A stretch of DNA of 64,000 nucleotides from a bacterium. GTDB lineage: Bacteria; Joyebacterota; Joyebacteria; Joyebacterales; Joyebacteraceae. Within the stretch, counting starts at the first letter, position 1. The number at the start of each line of letters is the position of its first letter. The stretch is taken from assembly GCA_025782395.1 (NCBI GenBank), contig JALGZD010000091.1:1-64000 (forward strand). Direction: 5' to 3'. The notes under the pieces were generated by a model. That model saw only the letters and a program-made list of their open reading frames with translations. It was not told where the DNA came from and did no database searches. Positions 10,049 to 18,425 of the stretch are shown here, piece after piece. The translations under genes and the position numbers were made by a program.

Positions 10049-10723
10049 GTGAACGACGAGCGACCTGCATCCCACGTCTTCTGGGAACGCTGCATGCGAG
10101 AGACCATCGCAGGCGGCATCCCCGAGAAGTGGGGGGAATCGATCTTTGATCGAGGCAATGAGCTCGCGCTCGAATTCCTGGACCTGCTGCCCGATGGGGG
10201 AGAAGTGCTGGACTTCGGATGCGGGATCGGCCGGAACGCACTCGAGCTCGCGAGACGCGGGTACCGCACTTCCATCTGCGACGTGGTCGATGAGGGTGTC
10301 CGCTACTGTGAAGCAAACGCGCGCGACGAGGGGCTTGGGAATCTCTCCAGCGTGGAATTCGATGGAAGCCGGATAGGACTGGGCGACGCCTGCATGGACG
10401 GAGTGCTCGCATGGAGCTGCCTCGACCACGTGACGCTCCCGCACTCCGAGGAACTGGCGACAGAGCTGGGGCGGATTGCGCGTCCGGGGGCTCTACTGCT
10501 CGTGGCGTTCGATGAGGACAAGAGTGACGACCCGGACTCCGAGAGCCGCATTCTGGAGGACGGCACACACCAGTACATCGGGGGCAAGCGCGAGGGGATG
10601 CTCTTCCGCCCGTACACAAACGAGGAGATACGCAGCCTCTTCGCGGACGACTGGGAGATCGTGCGATTCGTGGGAAAGGACCCGCTGGTCCCGAGGCGTG
10701 TGCTGTTCAGGCGATCGGGGTAA
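10049..10723 (+). CDS. Class I SAM-dependent methyltransferase
   Basis: About 224 residues. Motif I is VLDFGCGIGRNALELARRGY (near residue 50), an acidic motif II follows in ISICDVVDEGV-like form (TSICDVVDEGVRYC), and a motif IV-like WSCLDHVTLP is near 135. It transfers a methyl group from SAM to an unidentified substrate, probably a small molecule (UbiE/Tam-like fold). GTG at 10049 has GAGAGGAG 6 nt upstream. The upstream in-frame ATG at 10007 sits in a terminator loop. It stands alone between two terminators, so the context gives no hint of substrate. Confidence 0.8.
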   Translation: MNDERPASHVFWERCMRETIAGGIPEKWGESIFDRGNELALEFLDLLPDGGEVLDFGCGIGRNALELARRGYRTSICDVVDEGVRYCEANARDEGLGNLSSVEFDGSRIGLGDACMDGVLAWSCLDHVTLPHSEELATELGRIARPGALLLVAFDEDKSDDPDSESRILEDGTHQYIGGKREGMLFRPYTNEEIRSLFADDWEIVRFVGKDPLVPRRVLFRRSG

Positions 10724-10862
10724 CTGTTTCCCCGAATCCAATCCAGCCGCGCGGCATCAGAACTGCAGAACGATGAGGCAATGGACGTGGGAGCCTGATC
10801 AGCATCGATCCGCACCTCACCGTGAGACAGGTAGGACTGAGATACGACTTTCCGGAGGACAG

Positions 10863-11051
10863 ATGCCGATCTTCGAGTACATGTGCGACAGCTGCGGGGC
10901 GGTCTTCGAGGAGCTCGAGTCCGTCACCAACCGGGACAAGCCTCACGAGTGTCCGGTTTGCGGAAAGAAGAAGGGGCGAAGGATCGTTTCCACGTTCGCG
11001 ACGTCAAGTGGCAGCCGGGCTGCATCGTGCGGGAGCGGGGGATTCACCTGA
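10863..11051 (+). CDS. FmdB-family zinc-ribbon protein
   Basis: 62 residues. It has the FmdB start MPIFEYMCDSCGAVFE and a zinc ribbon with CDSC and CPVC pairs, then a Ser/Gly-rich C-terminus (SCGSGGF). The family occurs widely as a small putative regulatory protein of unknown role. ATG has GGAGG 5 nt upstream. A very strong terminator follows at 11113-11145. Confidence 0.88.
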   Translation: MPIFEYMCDSCGAVFEELESVTNRDKPHECPVCGKKKGRRIVSTFATSSGSRAASCGSGGFT

Positions 11052-11112
11052 GGCTAGCTTGAGGCGTCCGGTTCGGGCGGCCTGCTGCTGCCGTATGAGA
11101 AGCAAGTGTGCG

Positions 11113-11145
11113 AAACGCCCGGGGCATCGTGCCCGGGGCGTTTCT
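11113..11145 (+). terminator. Rho-independent terminator
   Basis: A 15-bp perfect stem (11113-11127 with 11131-11145) and a TCG loop. The right arm ends in GTTTC, supplying the U-rich part. It ends the fmdB-like transcript. Confidence 0.8.
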
Positions 11146-11286
11146 GGTGTGCGCCGGGCATGGTGTGCAGCTCCAGAGACAGCGCGGGTAATCTCTACAG
11201 GCGCGTGGTATACTAATAACGCCTTCCGCGGCCGTCGATCGCGGCGGTCGCCGACCGCGTTTTCGCACCCCCGAAAGGAGGTCGCC

Positions 11287-12645
11287 ATGCGACACAGCTA
11301 TCGGTTCCTTCTCTACCTCGCAGTGATCCTACTCCTATCTGCTCCCGCTTCAATCTGCCAGGCCAATCCCGGGTACTACGGTGTCTTCTGGTATGACGAC
11401 AACTCGGACGGCCCCGGTGACTGGACCCACGAGGATCTGACCGCGAGTGTAGAGTTAGAGTTTCACATCGATACCTATCTCGCCTTCGATGACCCACTCC
11501 ACGAGACGGACTACTCGTGGTGGTGCGGCACCTTCGACTATGACGCCGACGGTGGCTACGGGAACGGTTGGAATCAGCTGCTGAACCTGCCGCCGATCGT
11601 GGTCACCCAGACCACGGTAGAGAATATTTCTTGGGGCGCCATCAAGGCGCTCTACCGCGACTCGGAGAGAAGAGAGTCGCCAGGCAAGGAGAGAAGCGGA
11701 AGGCCTGCCGCATATCCCGTGCTCACGTTCGCCTACAGGTACGATTCTGAGCCCGGGTACGACTACACCTACGTTCAGGCGGAGAGCCTCGGTGTGTTCG
11801 TCAACCTCAATAACGGCTACGACGGATCGAGCAACGGGTGGCAGGATTATGGCGCCTACGGGTTCGAGCTCATGGAGTACGATGATCCGCTCATGCTGCG
11901 TTTCCGATTTGTCTCGGACGGGGCGTGGTCGGATGAGGATGGGGACTACAACTCAGTCGGTGGGGCCTTCCACGTCGACAACATCAAGGTCTACGACTTC
12001 TACGATGGAACCATCTACTTCTCTGATGATGTTCAGAATGGAAGCCTTTGTTCGCCTGGCGTGCCGGACGCCGCCGGTGACTACTGGCATCTCGTGGACG
12101 ACGTCTGCTCGTCGAACGTAATACCCTCGTGGTGGTGTGGCGATGACGCGGATACGAGCCTCATTCCCCCCAATCTTGCGAACGCCCTCTACACGCCGGG
12201 CATCGACATCAGCGGGGCATGGACCTGCACGGTCCGCTTCGCGCTTCATGCCGAGGTTCCGACAGTCGACAACGACTACTGGACGGACTGGGTAATCGTT
12301 GATGGCATCGCGTACCAGACTGGTGCATGGTGGGGTGACTTCGCTGGTTGCGCCGGCTTCGGTTCACCCGGTCTGAACGGTACTGACATCAGTGGGCTTC
12401 TGCCTGCAAGTGAGGCCAAGGTCATGTGGATCTTCCATACGACCGACAACGGCTGTGGTCCCGGGGCTGCGGGGGGCGCCGGCATCAACATAGACGATAC
12501 ATGGCTGGAGGGCTACTACACGCTGGGGGAGCCGGGACGAGCCGAACTCGAGGCCCTTGCTGATCGGAATCGGAGAGTCGCGGCGGCGAAGAGGAGCCTC
12601 AATCGTCGGCGTGTCTCAGAGCTCTCTCCGTACAGGAGGTTCTAG
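11287..12645 (+). CDS. Secreted protein, copy 1 of a tandem paralog pair
   Basis: 452 residues, function unknown. Signal peptide is about 1-28 (FLLYLAVILLLSAPASICQA). It holds two beta-rich segments with conserved motifs. The first has YRYDSEPGYDYTYVQAES and LNNGYDGSSNGWQDYG. The second has SWWCGDDADTSLIPPNL, AEVPTVDNDYWTDWV and TTDNGCGPGAAGGAG. The phrase SWGAIKALYR lies near residue 115. Many Asp/Tyr/Trp residues suggest a calcium- or carbohydrate-binding MAM-like fold, an inference. There is no sorting domain. ATG has AAAGGAGG 5 nt upstream. A -10-like TATACT lies at 11209-11214, but no clear -35. The next gene is its paralog. Confidence 0.8.
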   Translation: MRHSYRFLLYLAVILLLSAPASICQANPGYYGVFWYDDNSDGPGDWTHEDLTASVELEFHIDTYLAFDDPLHETDYSWWCGTFDYDADGGYGNGWNQLLNLPPIVVTQTTVENISWGAIKALYRDSERRESPGKERSGRPAAYPVLTFAYRYDSEPGYDYTYVQAESLGVFVNLNNGYDGSSNGWQDYGAYGFELMEYDDPLMLRFRFVSDGAWSDEDGDYNSVGGAFHVDNIKVYDFYDGTIYFSDDVQNGSLCSPGVPDAAGDYWHLVDDVCSSNVIPSWWCGDDADTSLIPPNLANALYTPGIDISGAWTCTVRFALHAEVPTVDNDYWTDWVIVDGIAYQTGAWWGDFAGCAGFGSPGLNGTDISGLLPASEAKVMWIFHTTDNGCGPGAAGGAGINIDDTWLEGYYTLGEPGRAELEALADRNRRVAAAKRSLNRRRVSELSPYRRF

Positions 12646-12707
12646 CGCAGCTGTGGATCGCTGCGGCCTACGACCGGGCTCGCGCTTATCCCGAAAGGAG
12701 GTTGCCA

Positions 12708-14078
12708 ATGCACCGCAGCTATCGGATTCTCCTTGGTCTCGTAGCGCTTCTACTTGCGTTGGCGCCGTCCTCGCACTGCGGCGCCGAGCCGGGATCGTAC
12801 CAGATAGTCTGGTACGACGATATGGAGGGCGATGTCAGCGGCTGGAGCCACTATGATCAGAGTACCTGGCTCCAAGCCAGCTTCCATCCGGACACCTACC
12901 TTGCCTTCGATGATCCGCTCTACGAGACCGACTATTCGTGGTGGGTCGGCCTGCTCGACCCGTCCCTCAGCGGCGGCGACGGTTACGGGAACGGCTGGTA
13001 TCAGTGGCTGAGGCTTCCTCCGGTTGATCTCACCCAGACTGTCGTGCAGAACATGTCGTGGGGCGCCATCAAGACGCTCTACCGCGAATCAGCGACCCCG
13101 GAGTCCCAGGGAAAATCGAGAGACGAAAGACCCACCGCTTACCCAGTACTGACGTTCGCGTACCGCTACGACTCCGAGCCTGACTACGACTGCACATACC
13201 TTCAGGCGCAGAGCGAAGGCGACTACGTCAACCTCAACAACGGATACAGCGGATCGAGTGGGGGCTGGCACGATCTTGGATTGTACGGCTATCTGGTGGG
13301 TGAGTACGACAATCCGCTTGTCGCCCGATTCCTGTTCACCTCGGATTCGGGGTGGTCTGACGAAGACGGTCTCTACGATTCGGACGGAGGCGCCTTTCAC
13401 GTCGACAACATCAAGGTGTTCGATTTCATCGGCGGAGGCGTCTACTTTTATGATGACGTCCAGGACGGGGGTCTTTGCACACCGGGCGGTCTGGGACTAC
13501 CAGGCGACCACTGGCACGTGGTGGAACGTGCCTGCCCCGCCTTCAGCGATCCTCGCTGCTGGTGGTGCGGAGATGATGCCGACACAAGTCTGGTCCCGCC
13601 GAATCTGATGGATATGCTCTGCTCGCCGGCGATCGACGTCGGCTACGCTGATGGGGCGTGCACGCTTTACATGGCGGTTCACGCAGAGGTGCCGACCGAC
13701 GACAACGACTACTGGACGCACTCCGTTCGGTTCGACGAGGGGATGTGGTACCAGATAGGAGCTTGGTGGGGTGACTTCGGGCAGTGCGATGGCTGGGGGG
13801 CCGCAGGTCTGAACGGCCACAGTCTCGATTCCTACCCGGGCTTCAGCACCTTCCAGATGGCAACCACCTTCTATACGACGGATGATGGCTGTGGCCCCGG
13901 CACAGCAGGAGGGGCAGGTGTCTTTCTCGACGATGTCTGGTTGTGCGCCACGATCACGTCTCGCGATGATGACAGGGTGCAGTGCCCGAACCCTGCTGCA
14001 GAGGAACGCCTCCGGGCGTTTCGGGCACTGCGGCATACGAGTTCCTCGATCCCCGAGTCGCCGTACGCGAAATTCTAG
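12708..14078 (+). CDS. Secreted protein, copy 2 of a tandem paralog pair
   Basis: 456 residues. It is a clear duplicate of the preceding gene, with the same signal peptide style, YRYDSEPDYDCTYLQAQS, LNNGYSGSSGGWHDLG, SWGAIKTLYRES, WWCGDDADTSLVPPNL and TTDDGCGPGTAGGAG. Even the ribosome-binding region (GAAAGGAGGT, then CC/CCA, ATG) is shared. ATG 12708 is used; a TTG two codons upstream is open but lacks spacing. Its stop codon shares the palindrome CTAG with the stop of the convergent gene on the other strand. Function is unknown. Confidence 0.8.
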   Translation: MHRSYRILLGLVALLLALAPSSHCGAEPGSYQIVWYDDMEGDVSGWSHYDQSTWLQASFHPDTYLAFDDPLYETDYSWWVGLLDPSLSGGDGYGNGWYQWLRLPPVDLTQTVVQNMSWGAIKTLYRESATPESQGKSRDERPTAYPVLTFAYRYDSEPDYDCTYLQAQSEGDYVNLNNGYSGSSGGWHDLGLYGYLVGEYDNPLVARFLFTSDSGWSDEDGLYDSDGGAFHVDNIKVFDFIGGGVYFYDDVQDGGLCTPGGLGLPGDHWHVVERACPAFSDPRCWWCGDDADTSLVPPNLMDMLCSPAIDVGYADGACTLYMAVHAEVPTDDNDYWTHSVRFDEGMWYQIGAWWGDFGQCDGWGAAGLNGHSLDSYPGFSTFQMATTFYTTDDGCGPGTAGGAGVFLDDVWLCATITSRDDDRVQCPNPAAEERLRAFRALRHTSSSIPESPYAKF

Positions 14079-14593
14079 CGCGGCTCCGGATCTGTTGCAT
14101 GTGGGTCAGGCGGCTCAGGTGCTGACGGCGGGGCAGGCCGCTCAAGCGGGGATTCGTGCGCCCCCGGATGCTGTAGCCCGCCGCGGACAACGTGATCGCC
14201 CATGATTTTCGCCTTCGGGTCGACCCACGTCGTGCCCCCATCCTCGATGAGATCTCCCTTGATGACGCCGTACACTTTGAGATCACCGCCGCGGTTCTGC
14301 ACGTCGCCCGCTACAGCTCCGCGGATCGTTGTCTCTCCACTCTCGATCAGAAGGTCGCCGCTGATAGCCCCGTCCACTGTGAGAGTCCCGGTCAGCTGAG
14401 TGGCATCTCCGGCGAGAGCTCCACGGAGTATGGTCTCTCCGCTCTCCATGATCAGGTCACCCGAGCAGGCGCCGTTGAGCCTGAGCCTGCCGCCCTCGAT
14501 TACTGCGATGTCTCCGACACACGATCCATTCATCGCCTGGTCGGTGTCGACAACCATGCCTCCGCTTATCATTCCGCTATGTGCGTGTTTCAT
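14075..14593 (-). CDS. Bactofilin-like polymer-forming repeat protein
   Basis: 172 residues. The middle is a run of short beta-helix repeats, such as NGACSGDLIMESGETILRG, AGDATQLTGTLTVDGAISG and AGDVQNRGGDLKVYGVIKG. This is typical of bactofilins and related polymer-forming proteins. The C-terminus is a Pro/Glu/His-rich tail (about 140-172). It lacks a signal peptide, so it is probably cytoplasmic or membrane-associated. It sits downstream of a SHOCT-like gene and a DUF2089 regulator with the same direction. That cassette occurs elsewhere in bacteria, so a shared envelope or cytoskeletal role is plausible. Confidence 0.7.
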   Translation of the reverse strand: MKHAHSGMISGGMVVDTDQAMNGSCVGDIAVIEGGRLRLNGACSGDLIMESGETILRGALAGDATQLTGTLTVDGAISGDLLIESGETTIRGAVAGDVQNRGGDLKVYGVIKGDLIEDGGTTWVDPKAKIMGDHVVRGGLQHPGAHESPLERPAPPSAPEPPDPHATDPEPR

Positions 14594-14675
14594 TCTGTCG
14601 ACTCCCGCTTCTGTCCGTTTAACCAGGGTGATCTCCTGAGCGCGCTTGCGACCCCGGAGGCACTGACATTCCCGG

Positions 14676-15266
14676 CTACTCCAGAGTGATGGTGACGTGC
14701 TCGCCGTCCTCCTTGTCGTGCACTTCCATGATCGTTCCGTCGAAATCAGGGTTCTGCGCCATCTTCAGAATCTTCTCGATGTCGATGTCGAGATTGTCAT
14801 CGAGCACTTCCTTGATCCCGTCCATGGACTCGTGCAACGCGTCACTGACGGTTGCCTCGACCCGGGCACCGAACTCATCACCCACATCCAAACCGTCCAT
14901 TGCGGCGTCGAATTTCTTCATCCCTGCGCGGAAGTCCCGCCGCGCACGCGCCTTGGCAGCGCGAGCCTTCGCCTTGGCCTCTCTGAGTCTCGTGTGGACT
15001 TCTCTGCGATGGCCGTTCGAGACGCGGAAGCCTGACATGTGGGGCGCGAACTTGAACCCGAACCTGAGAAGAGCGAGGGGGATCTTGACGTCCACCTTCT
15101 TCTCGCCGTTCTCGTCGACTTTGATGTGCAGCCACTTGCGTCTGGTCTGCCGCTCGTTTGGCTTCGACTCGGCCCTGTCGAGTGCAGCTATGAGTCTGTT
15201 CGCCTCGTCGGCGGTGATCTTCCCGTTCTCGAGAAGCTTCAGTATTCTCAGAGTCTCTTCTTTCAT
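14676..15266 (-). CDS. SHOCT-like domain protein (YvlB/LiaX-type N-terminus)
   Basis: 196 residues. The N-terminus EETLRILKLLENGKITADEANRLIAALD is the SHOCT-like domain seen in YvlB/LiaX-like stress proteins. A basic region KARAAKARARRDFRAGMKKFDAAMDG follows, then an acidic end. An internal stretch (KKVDVKIPLALLRFGFKFAPHM) recalls the IPL..LR segment of that family. ATG at 15266 lies downstream of AAGGAG; upstream in-frame codons belong to the intergenic region. It lies between DUF2089 and the bactofilin-like gene. Confidence 0.75.
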   Translation of the reverse strand: MKEETLRILKLLENGKITADEANRLIAALDRAESKPNERQTRRKWLHIKVDENGEKKVDVKIPLALLRFGFKFAPHMSGFRVSNGHRREVHTRLREAKAKARAAKARARRDFRAGMKKFDAAMDGLDVGDEFGARVEATVSDALHESMDGIKEVLDDNLDIDIEKILKMAQNPDFDGTIMEVHDKEDGEHVTITLE

Positions 15267-15447
15267 CCCTTCCGTCTCCTTCTCTGAGGTCTGTGTCGTG
15301 ATCCGGGTCAGCGGGACCGCGTGCGTGGCAACCGAGCGAGCTGCCGGGTGGCGATCCTTGGGTCGGGCGGATTTGTGGCGCTGTGTCTGTGAGCCACGTA
15401 GTGGAGCAACGTTCGGCCACAAGTCCGGGGTAGGGCAGACGGCGGCG

Positions 15448-15822
15448 CTAATCGGCCGCGTCATCCAGTTTCCGTACGAACTCGTCCGCATCGATCTCTC
15501 CTCGTTCGAGCCTTGCCAGGAGCTCCTCTCTGAACTCCGGATCCACATCCGGCTCGGGTGTGAAGCCCAGTTTCCTGACGATCTCATCGAGCCTGCTTCG
15601 AACCGTGGGGTAGGAGATGCCGAACTCGCGCTCCAGCTCCTTGAGGTTGCCGCGCGACTTGAGAAAGATCTTCACTATCTGAAGCTGCTCCCCGGTCAGG
15701 ACCGCGAAGGCGCACGTCTCGAACCTCCCACGGATCGTGAGTTCGCAGGAGGGGCACTCCAGCTCGCGAATGACGAGTTCCCCGCTGCAGACGGGGCAGG
15801 CTTCTGGTGACCGATGAATCAT
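15448..15822 (-). CDS. DUF2089 zinc-ribbon/HTH regulator
   Basis: 124 residues. It has an N-terminal zinc ribbon (CPVC near residue 8-11, CPSC near 24-27), then a helix-turn-helix (LKELEREFGISYPTVRSRLDEIVRKLG). A short acidic helix ends it (ELLARLERGEIDADEFVRKLDD). DUF2089 proteins are predicted transcription factors. ATG at 15822 has AGGAGGTG at optimal spacing. A promoter lies at 15876-15904. It is the first gene of a probable operon with the SHOCT-like and bactofilin-like genes, which it may autoregulate. Confidence 0.85.
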   Translation of the reverse strand: MIHRSPEACPVCSGELVIRELECPSCELTIRGRFETCAFAVLTGEQLQIVKIFLKSRGNLKELEREFGISYPTVRSRLDEIVRKLGFTPEPDVDPEFREELLARLERGEIDADEFVRKLDDAAD

Positions 15823-15875
15823 ATTCACCTCCTGGGGGCTCCTGGACATTGACAATGTGAAGGCCGATATGAGTA

Positions 15876-15904
15876 ATCTTAAACCCCCGACTCAGTAATG
15901 TCAA
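15876..15904 (-). promoter_or_regulatory. Sigma-70-type promoter of the DUF2089 operon
   Basis: On the minus strand, TTGACA (15899-15904), 17 nt, TAAGAT (15876-15881). It lies about 55 nt upstream of the DUF2089 start. Confidence 0.75.
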
Positions 15905-15953
15905 GGTGTTTCTCCATGTTTGTGAAGGCACGGATGTGGAATGTTGGGTGGTG

Positions 15954-16709
15954 CTAGGCTGGGCGAGAGCTTCCCGTCTTGCCTGCTTCCCAAGGACGCC
16001 AGAGGTCGGTCCAGCCGCGTTGGTCCGGGGGCGGCGGGGCGGACCCCGGGTCGTACCTTGAGAGAAGGGAGCGGTGGCCGGTGGTGAGGAGGACGGCGGT
16101 CAAGGCACCGGCAATGGCCAACAGGCCGATTCCGGTCATGGCGCAGATCACGGTGACCGAGATGTTCTGGACGGTGATGCCGACGGTAAAGGCGGGGTTG
16201 TGGAGCGTCAAAACGGCTGATTTTCTGAAGAGCGAACGGACGCTTCTTTCTCCGCTGATCAGGAGGGGGAAAAGGTGAGCGTGGATGAGAACCCAGAAGG
16301 CGGTGGCCCACACGATGAGGCCTGCGAACAGCATCCCCGGAATCGACGCGTGCCCACCAAGGTGGCTGTAGAAGTCGACGTTGATCCAGAGGATGACGGC
16401 AATCGCCGCGTCGACGAGGCCGATCAACGACGCGGGTTTGAAGAAGAGGCGGAAGCCTCCAATGAGGTCGCGAAGGGATGGATCCTCGCGGCGAGCGATC
16501 TTGGCCGTGAGGTGAAAGAGCCCGGCAGTGGCCGCAGGTGCGGTGACAATCGGGAGTGAGAGGAGGATCCACAGGAGGTTGGCGAGGATCAGGAGGCCGA
16601 TATGATCGTAGCTCAGCCAGAAGAACTGTCTGAACGCCGGGCGGAGGAGGTCGGCGGCCGTGGGCGCAGCCGAACGGTCACGATTACTGATGGGCGGCTC
16701 AGTGAGCAT
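15954..16709 (-). CDS. DUF624/YesL-type integral membrane protein
   Basis: About 251 residues with five or six membrane segments. Examples are LLILANLLWILLSLPIVTAPAA, LIGLVDAAIAVILWINV, FAGLIVWATAFWVLIHAHLFPLL and TGIGLLAIAGALTAVLL. The segment LRPAFRQFFWLSYDH and LSLPIVTAPAATAGLFHLT match the DUF624 pattern. Its role is unknown; in firmicutes such genes accompany sugar uptake, but no sugar genes are here. ATG 16709 has a weak AGAGGA 8 nt upstream. Confidence 0.7.
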   Translation of the reverse strand: MLTEPPISNRDRSAAPTAADLLRPAFRQFFWLSYDHIGLLILANLLWILLSLPIVTAPAATAGLFHLTAKIARREDPSLRDLIGGFRLFFKPASLIGLVDAAIAVILWINVDFYSHLGGHASIPGMLFAGLIVWATAFWVLIHAHLFPLLISGERSVRSLFRKSAVLTLHNPAFTVGITVQNISVTVICAMTGIGLLAIAGALTAVLLTTGHRSLLSRYDPGSAPPPPDQRGWTDLWRPWEAGKTGSSRPA

Positions 16710-17011
16710 TGGAGCGTTCCTCTTGCGGTATCGACGGGCTCCTCCGGACAGGCATTGATGACCATCGGGTCGATGGTAGCCGCGCGCAGAGGGTTCTGCA
16801 AGGGCGGAGGCGGGGCGCCGCTGGGGGGGCGGGGGTCTGGCGCTTGTCTCAGGCATGCTTCATGCATTCATCCTTGCGATGAGACGGTGTATGATCGCAT
16901 GAGCAGCTATATATTGGAGAGACTCCGGAAAGTGGATTAGCCGTGTGCCCGTAGGTGGATCCGGGGGCCGGCACTTTGCTCGCCGCAGGATGATTCACGA
17001 GGAGGAATACG
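16710..17011. other. Intergenic region between divergent DUF624 and VWA genes
   Basis: About 300 bp, GC-rich near 16800-16840. A -10-like TATGAT sits at about 16890 on the + strand, without a good -35. A dyad GCATG/CATGC lies near 16855-16866. I see no gene or RNA here. The SD for the next gene is GAGGAGG at about 17000. Confidence 0.4.
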
Positions 17012-18385
17012 ATGAGACTCGGGATGCGATTCCGGTTGAGCGCGACGTTTCTTGCAGCGTGTGTGCTGACAGCCACGGTGGGAACTGTGGTGGGGACTTC
17101 GGCACTTGCTGCGGGGCACGGTGGCGCTGACTACGTGCTCTTGGTGGACTGCACGGGAACGATGCAGTACGCAGACAGAGGGACGGCGACGCTTGATGCC
17201 CTTGAGAGCTTCGTGACATCGCTCAACGAGGGGGATCGCGTCACGGTCTACGGGTACGGTGAGGAGCCGTTCCCGGCTCTGGCGGACTACCCGGTGACGA
17301 TCGGCTCGGCTGCTACGGGGAAGGCGATAGCCGAGGCGCTCCGGCTGCCGTTCACGGCCAACCGCACCGACATCACACGCGGGCTCGAGCTCGCATGGCA
17401 GGAGCGGGCGGAGGTATTCTCTCGCGCCCTCTCCGGCGGGCGTGCAGCACCTGGCGGGAGCGCGTATGCCATTCTCCTGACCGACGGCAAGCTCGTTCCT
17501 ATGTACGACGACTACGCGCAGTATAGTGAGATCTACCACGAGAGCAGAGCGCGGCTCCGTCAGCTCGGAAGGTTGTTCGCTGACGCCGGGATTCCCATTT
17601 ACTCGGTGGGTCTCGGTAGGGCTGAGAAGGTCGACGGCGAGCTTCTGACCCAGGTGTGCGAGTCGAGCGGAGGCGTGTACCGTCACGCCGTGAGCAGCGA
17701 TGATCTCATAGGCGTGTTCGCGAGTCTGATGGACGATGTGATCGCCCCGCCCTCTGCCGTGATCGCAGTCGGGAGTACGACGTCCGGTTCGGAGGGCATA
17801 GCCTCCGCTGTCACCACTGACACCGGGAAGAACGATGAGATGGGTGAGGAAGAGGGGTGCGTTGGCGTCGTCATGGAGACGGCGTCCGCATCGACGCCCG
17901 GACGAACGAGCAACAGGAAGAGTGAATTGTCCCAGTTGTTCGGCCACCTCGGTCCTCAGGCCTACCATGCGATCATCGGAGTGCTGGGCGTCATGATGGG
18001 ATTTGTCGCGATCGGCATCCACAAGAGACAGTCCTGGACGAACGCCTTCACGAAGCCGCTCCTTCAGAAGGAGATCCGGGTCAAGGGGTACCTCCGTCGG
18101 ATCCTTCCGGATGGAGTTATGGCGGCTCACAGTAACATCCCGATTGAGAATCCCGGGCTTCCGATGCTTGAGGTGGGCATGGGGACGGACTACGCCTCGG
18201 AGCTCCACGAGACTCTCATCGAGTTGGACGGAACAACCGACGGCTCACCGCCTCTGCTGAAGGTCGTGAAGGGGTCCGTTCGGGTGAGCGGGGAGCTCGT
18301 TGAGAACGTGAGAGCACTGGTCGATGGTGATATCATCGAGTGTGAGGGAAAGGCGTACAAATATCTGAGGGGACAGCGTCGGTAG
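17012..18385 (+). CDS. VWA-domain protein with central membrane segment and FHA-like C-terminus
   Basis: 457 residues. The signal peptide is about 1-33. Residues about 40-250 form a von Willebrand A domain (YVLLVDCTGTMQYAD, LTDGKLVPMYDD). The MIDAS motif reads DCTGT, where the canonical form is DxSxS, so metal binding may be altered. A membrane segment lies near 312-330 (AYHAIIGVLGVMMGFVAIGI). The C-terminal domain (about 340-457) has an FHA-like order (IRVKGYLRRI, then SVRVSGELVENVRALVDGDIIECEG). Such proteins often act in envelope surveillance. Start ATG has GAGGAGG 7 nt upstream. Confidence 0.7.
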   Translation: MRLGMRFRLSATFLAACVLTATVGTVVGTSALAAGHGGADYVLLVDCTGTMQYADRGTATLDALESFVTSLNEGDRVTVYGYGEEPFPALADYPVTIGSAATGKAIAEALRLPFTANRTDITRGLELAWQERAEVFSRALSGGRAAPGGSAYAILLTDGKLVPMYDDYAQYSEIYHESRARLRQLGRLFADAGIPIYSVGLGRAEKVDGELLTQVCESSGGVYRHAVSSDDLIGVFASLMDDVIAPPSAVIAVGSTTSGSEGIASAVTTDTGKNDEMGEEEGCVGVVMETASASTPGRTSNRKSELSQLFGHLGPQAYHAIIGVLGVMMGFVAIGIHKRQSWTNAFTKPLLQKEIRVKGYLRRILPDGVMAAHSNIPIENPGLPMLEVGMGTDYASELHETLIELDGTTDGSPPLLKVVKGSVRVSGELVENVRALVDGDIIECEGKAYKYLRGQRR

Positions 18386-18425
18386 GCACGCTCGTCCCGA
18401 AACAACACTGCGTCGAAGTCCCCAG

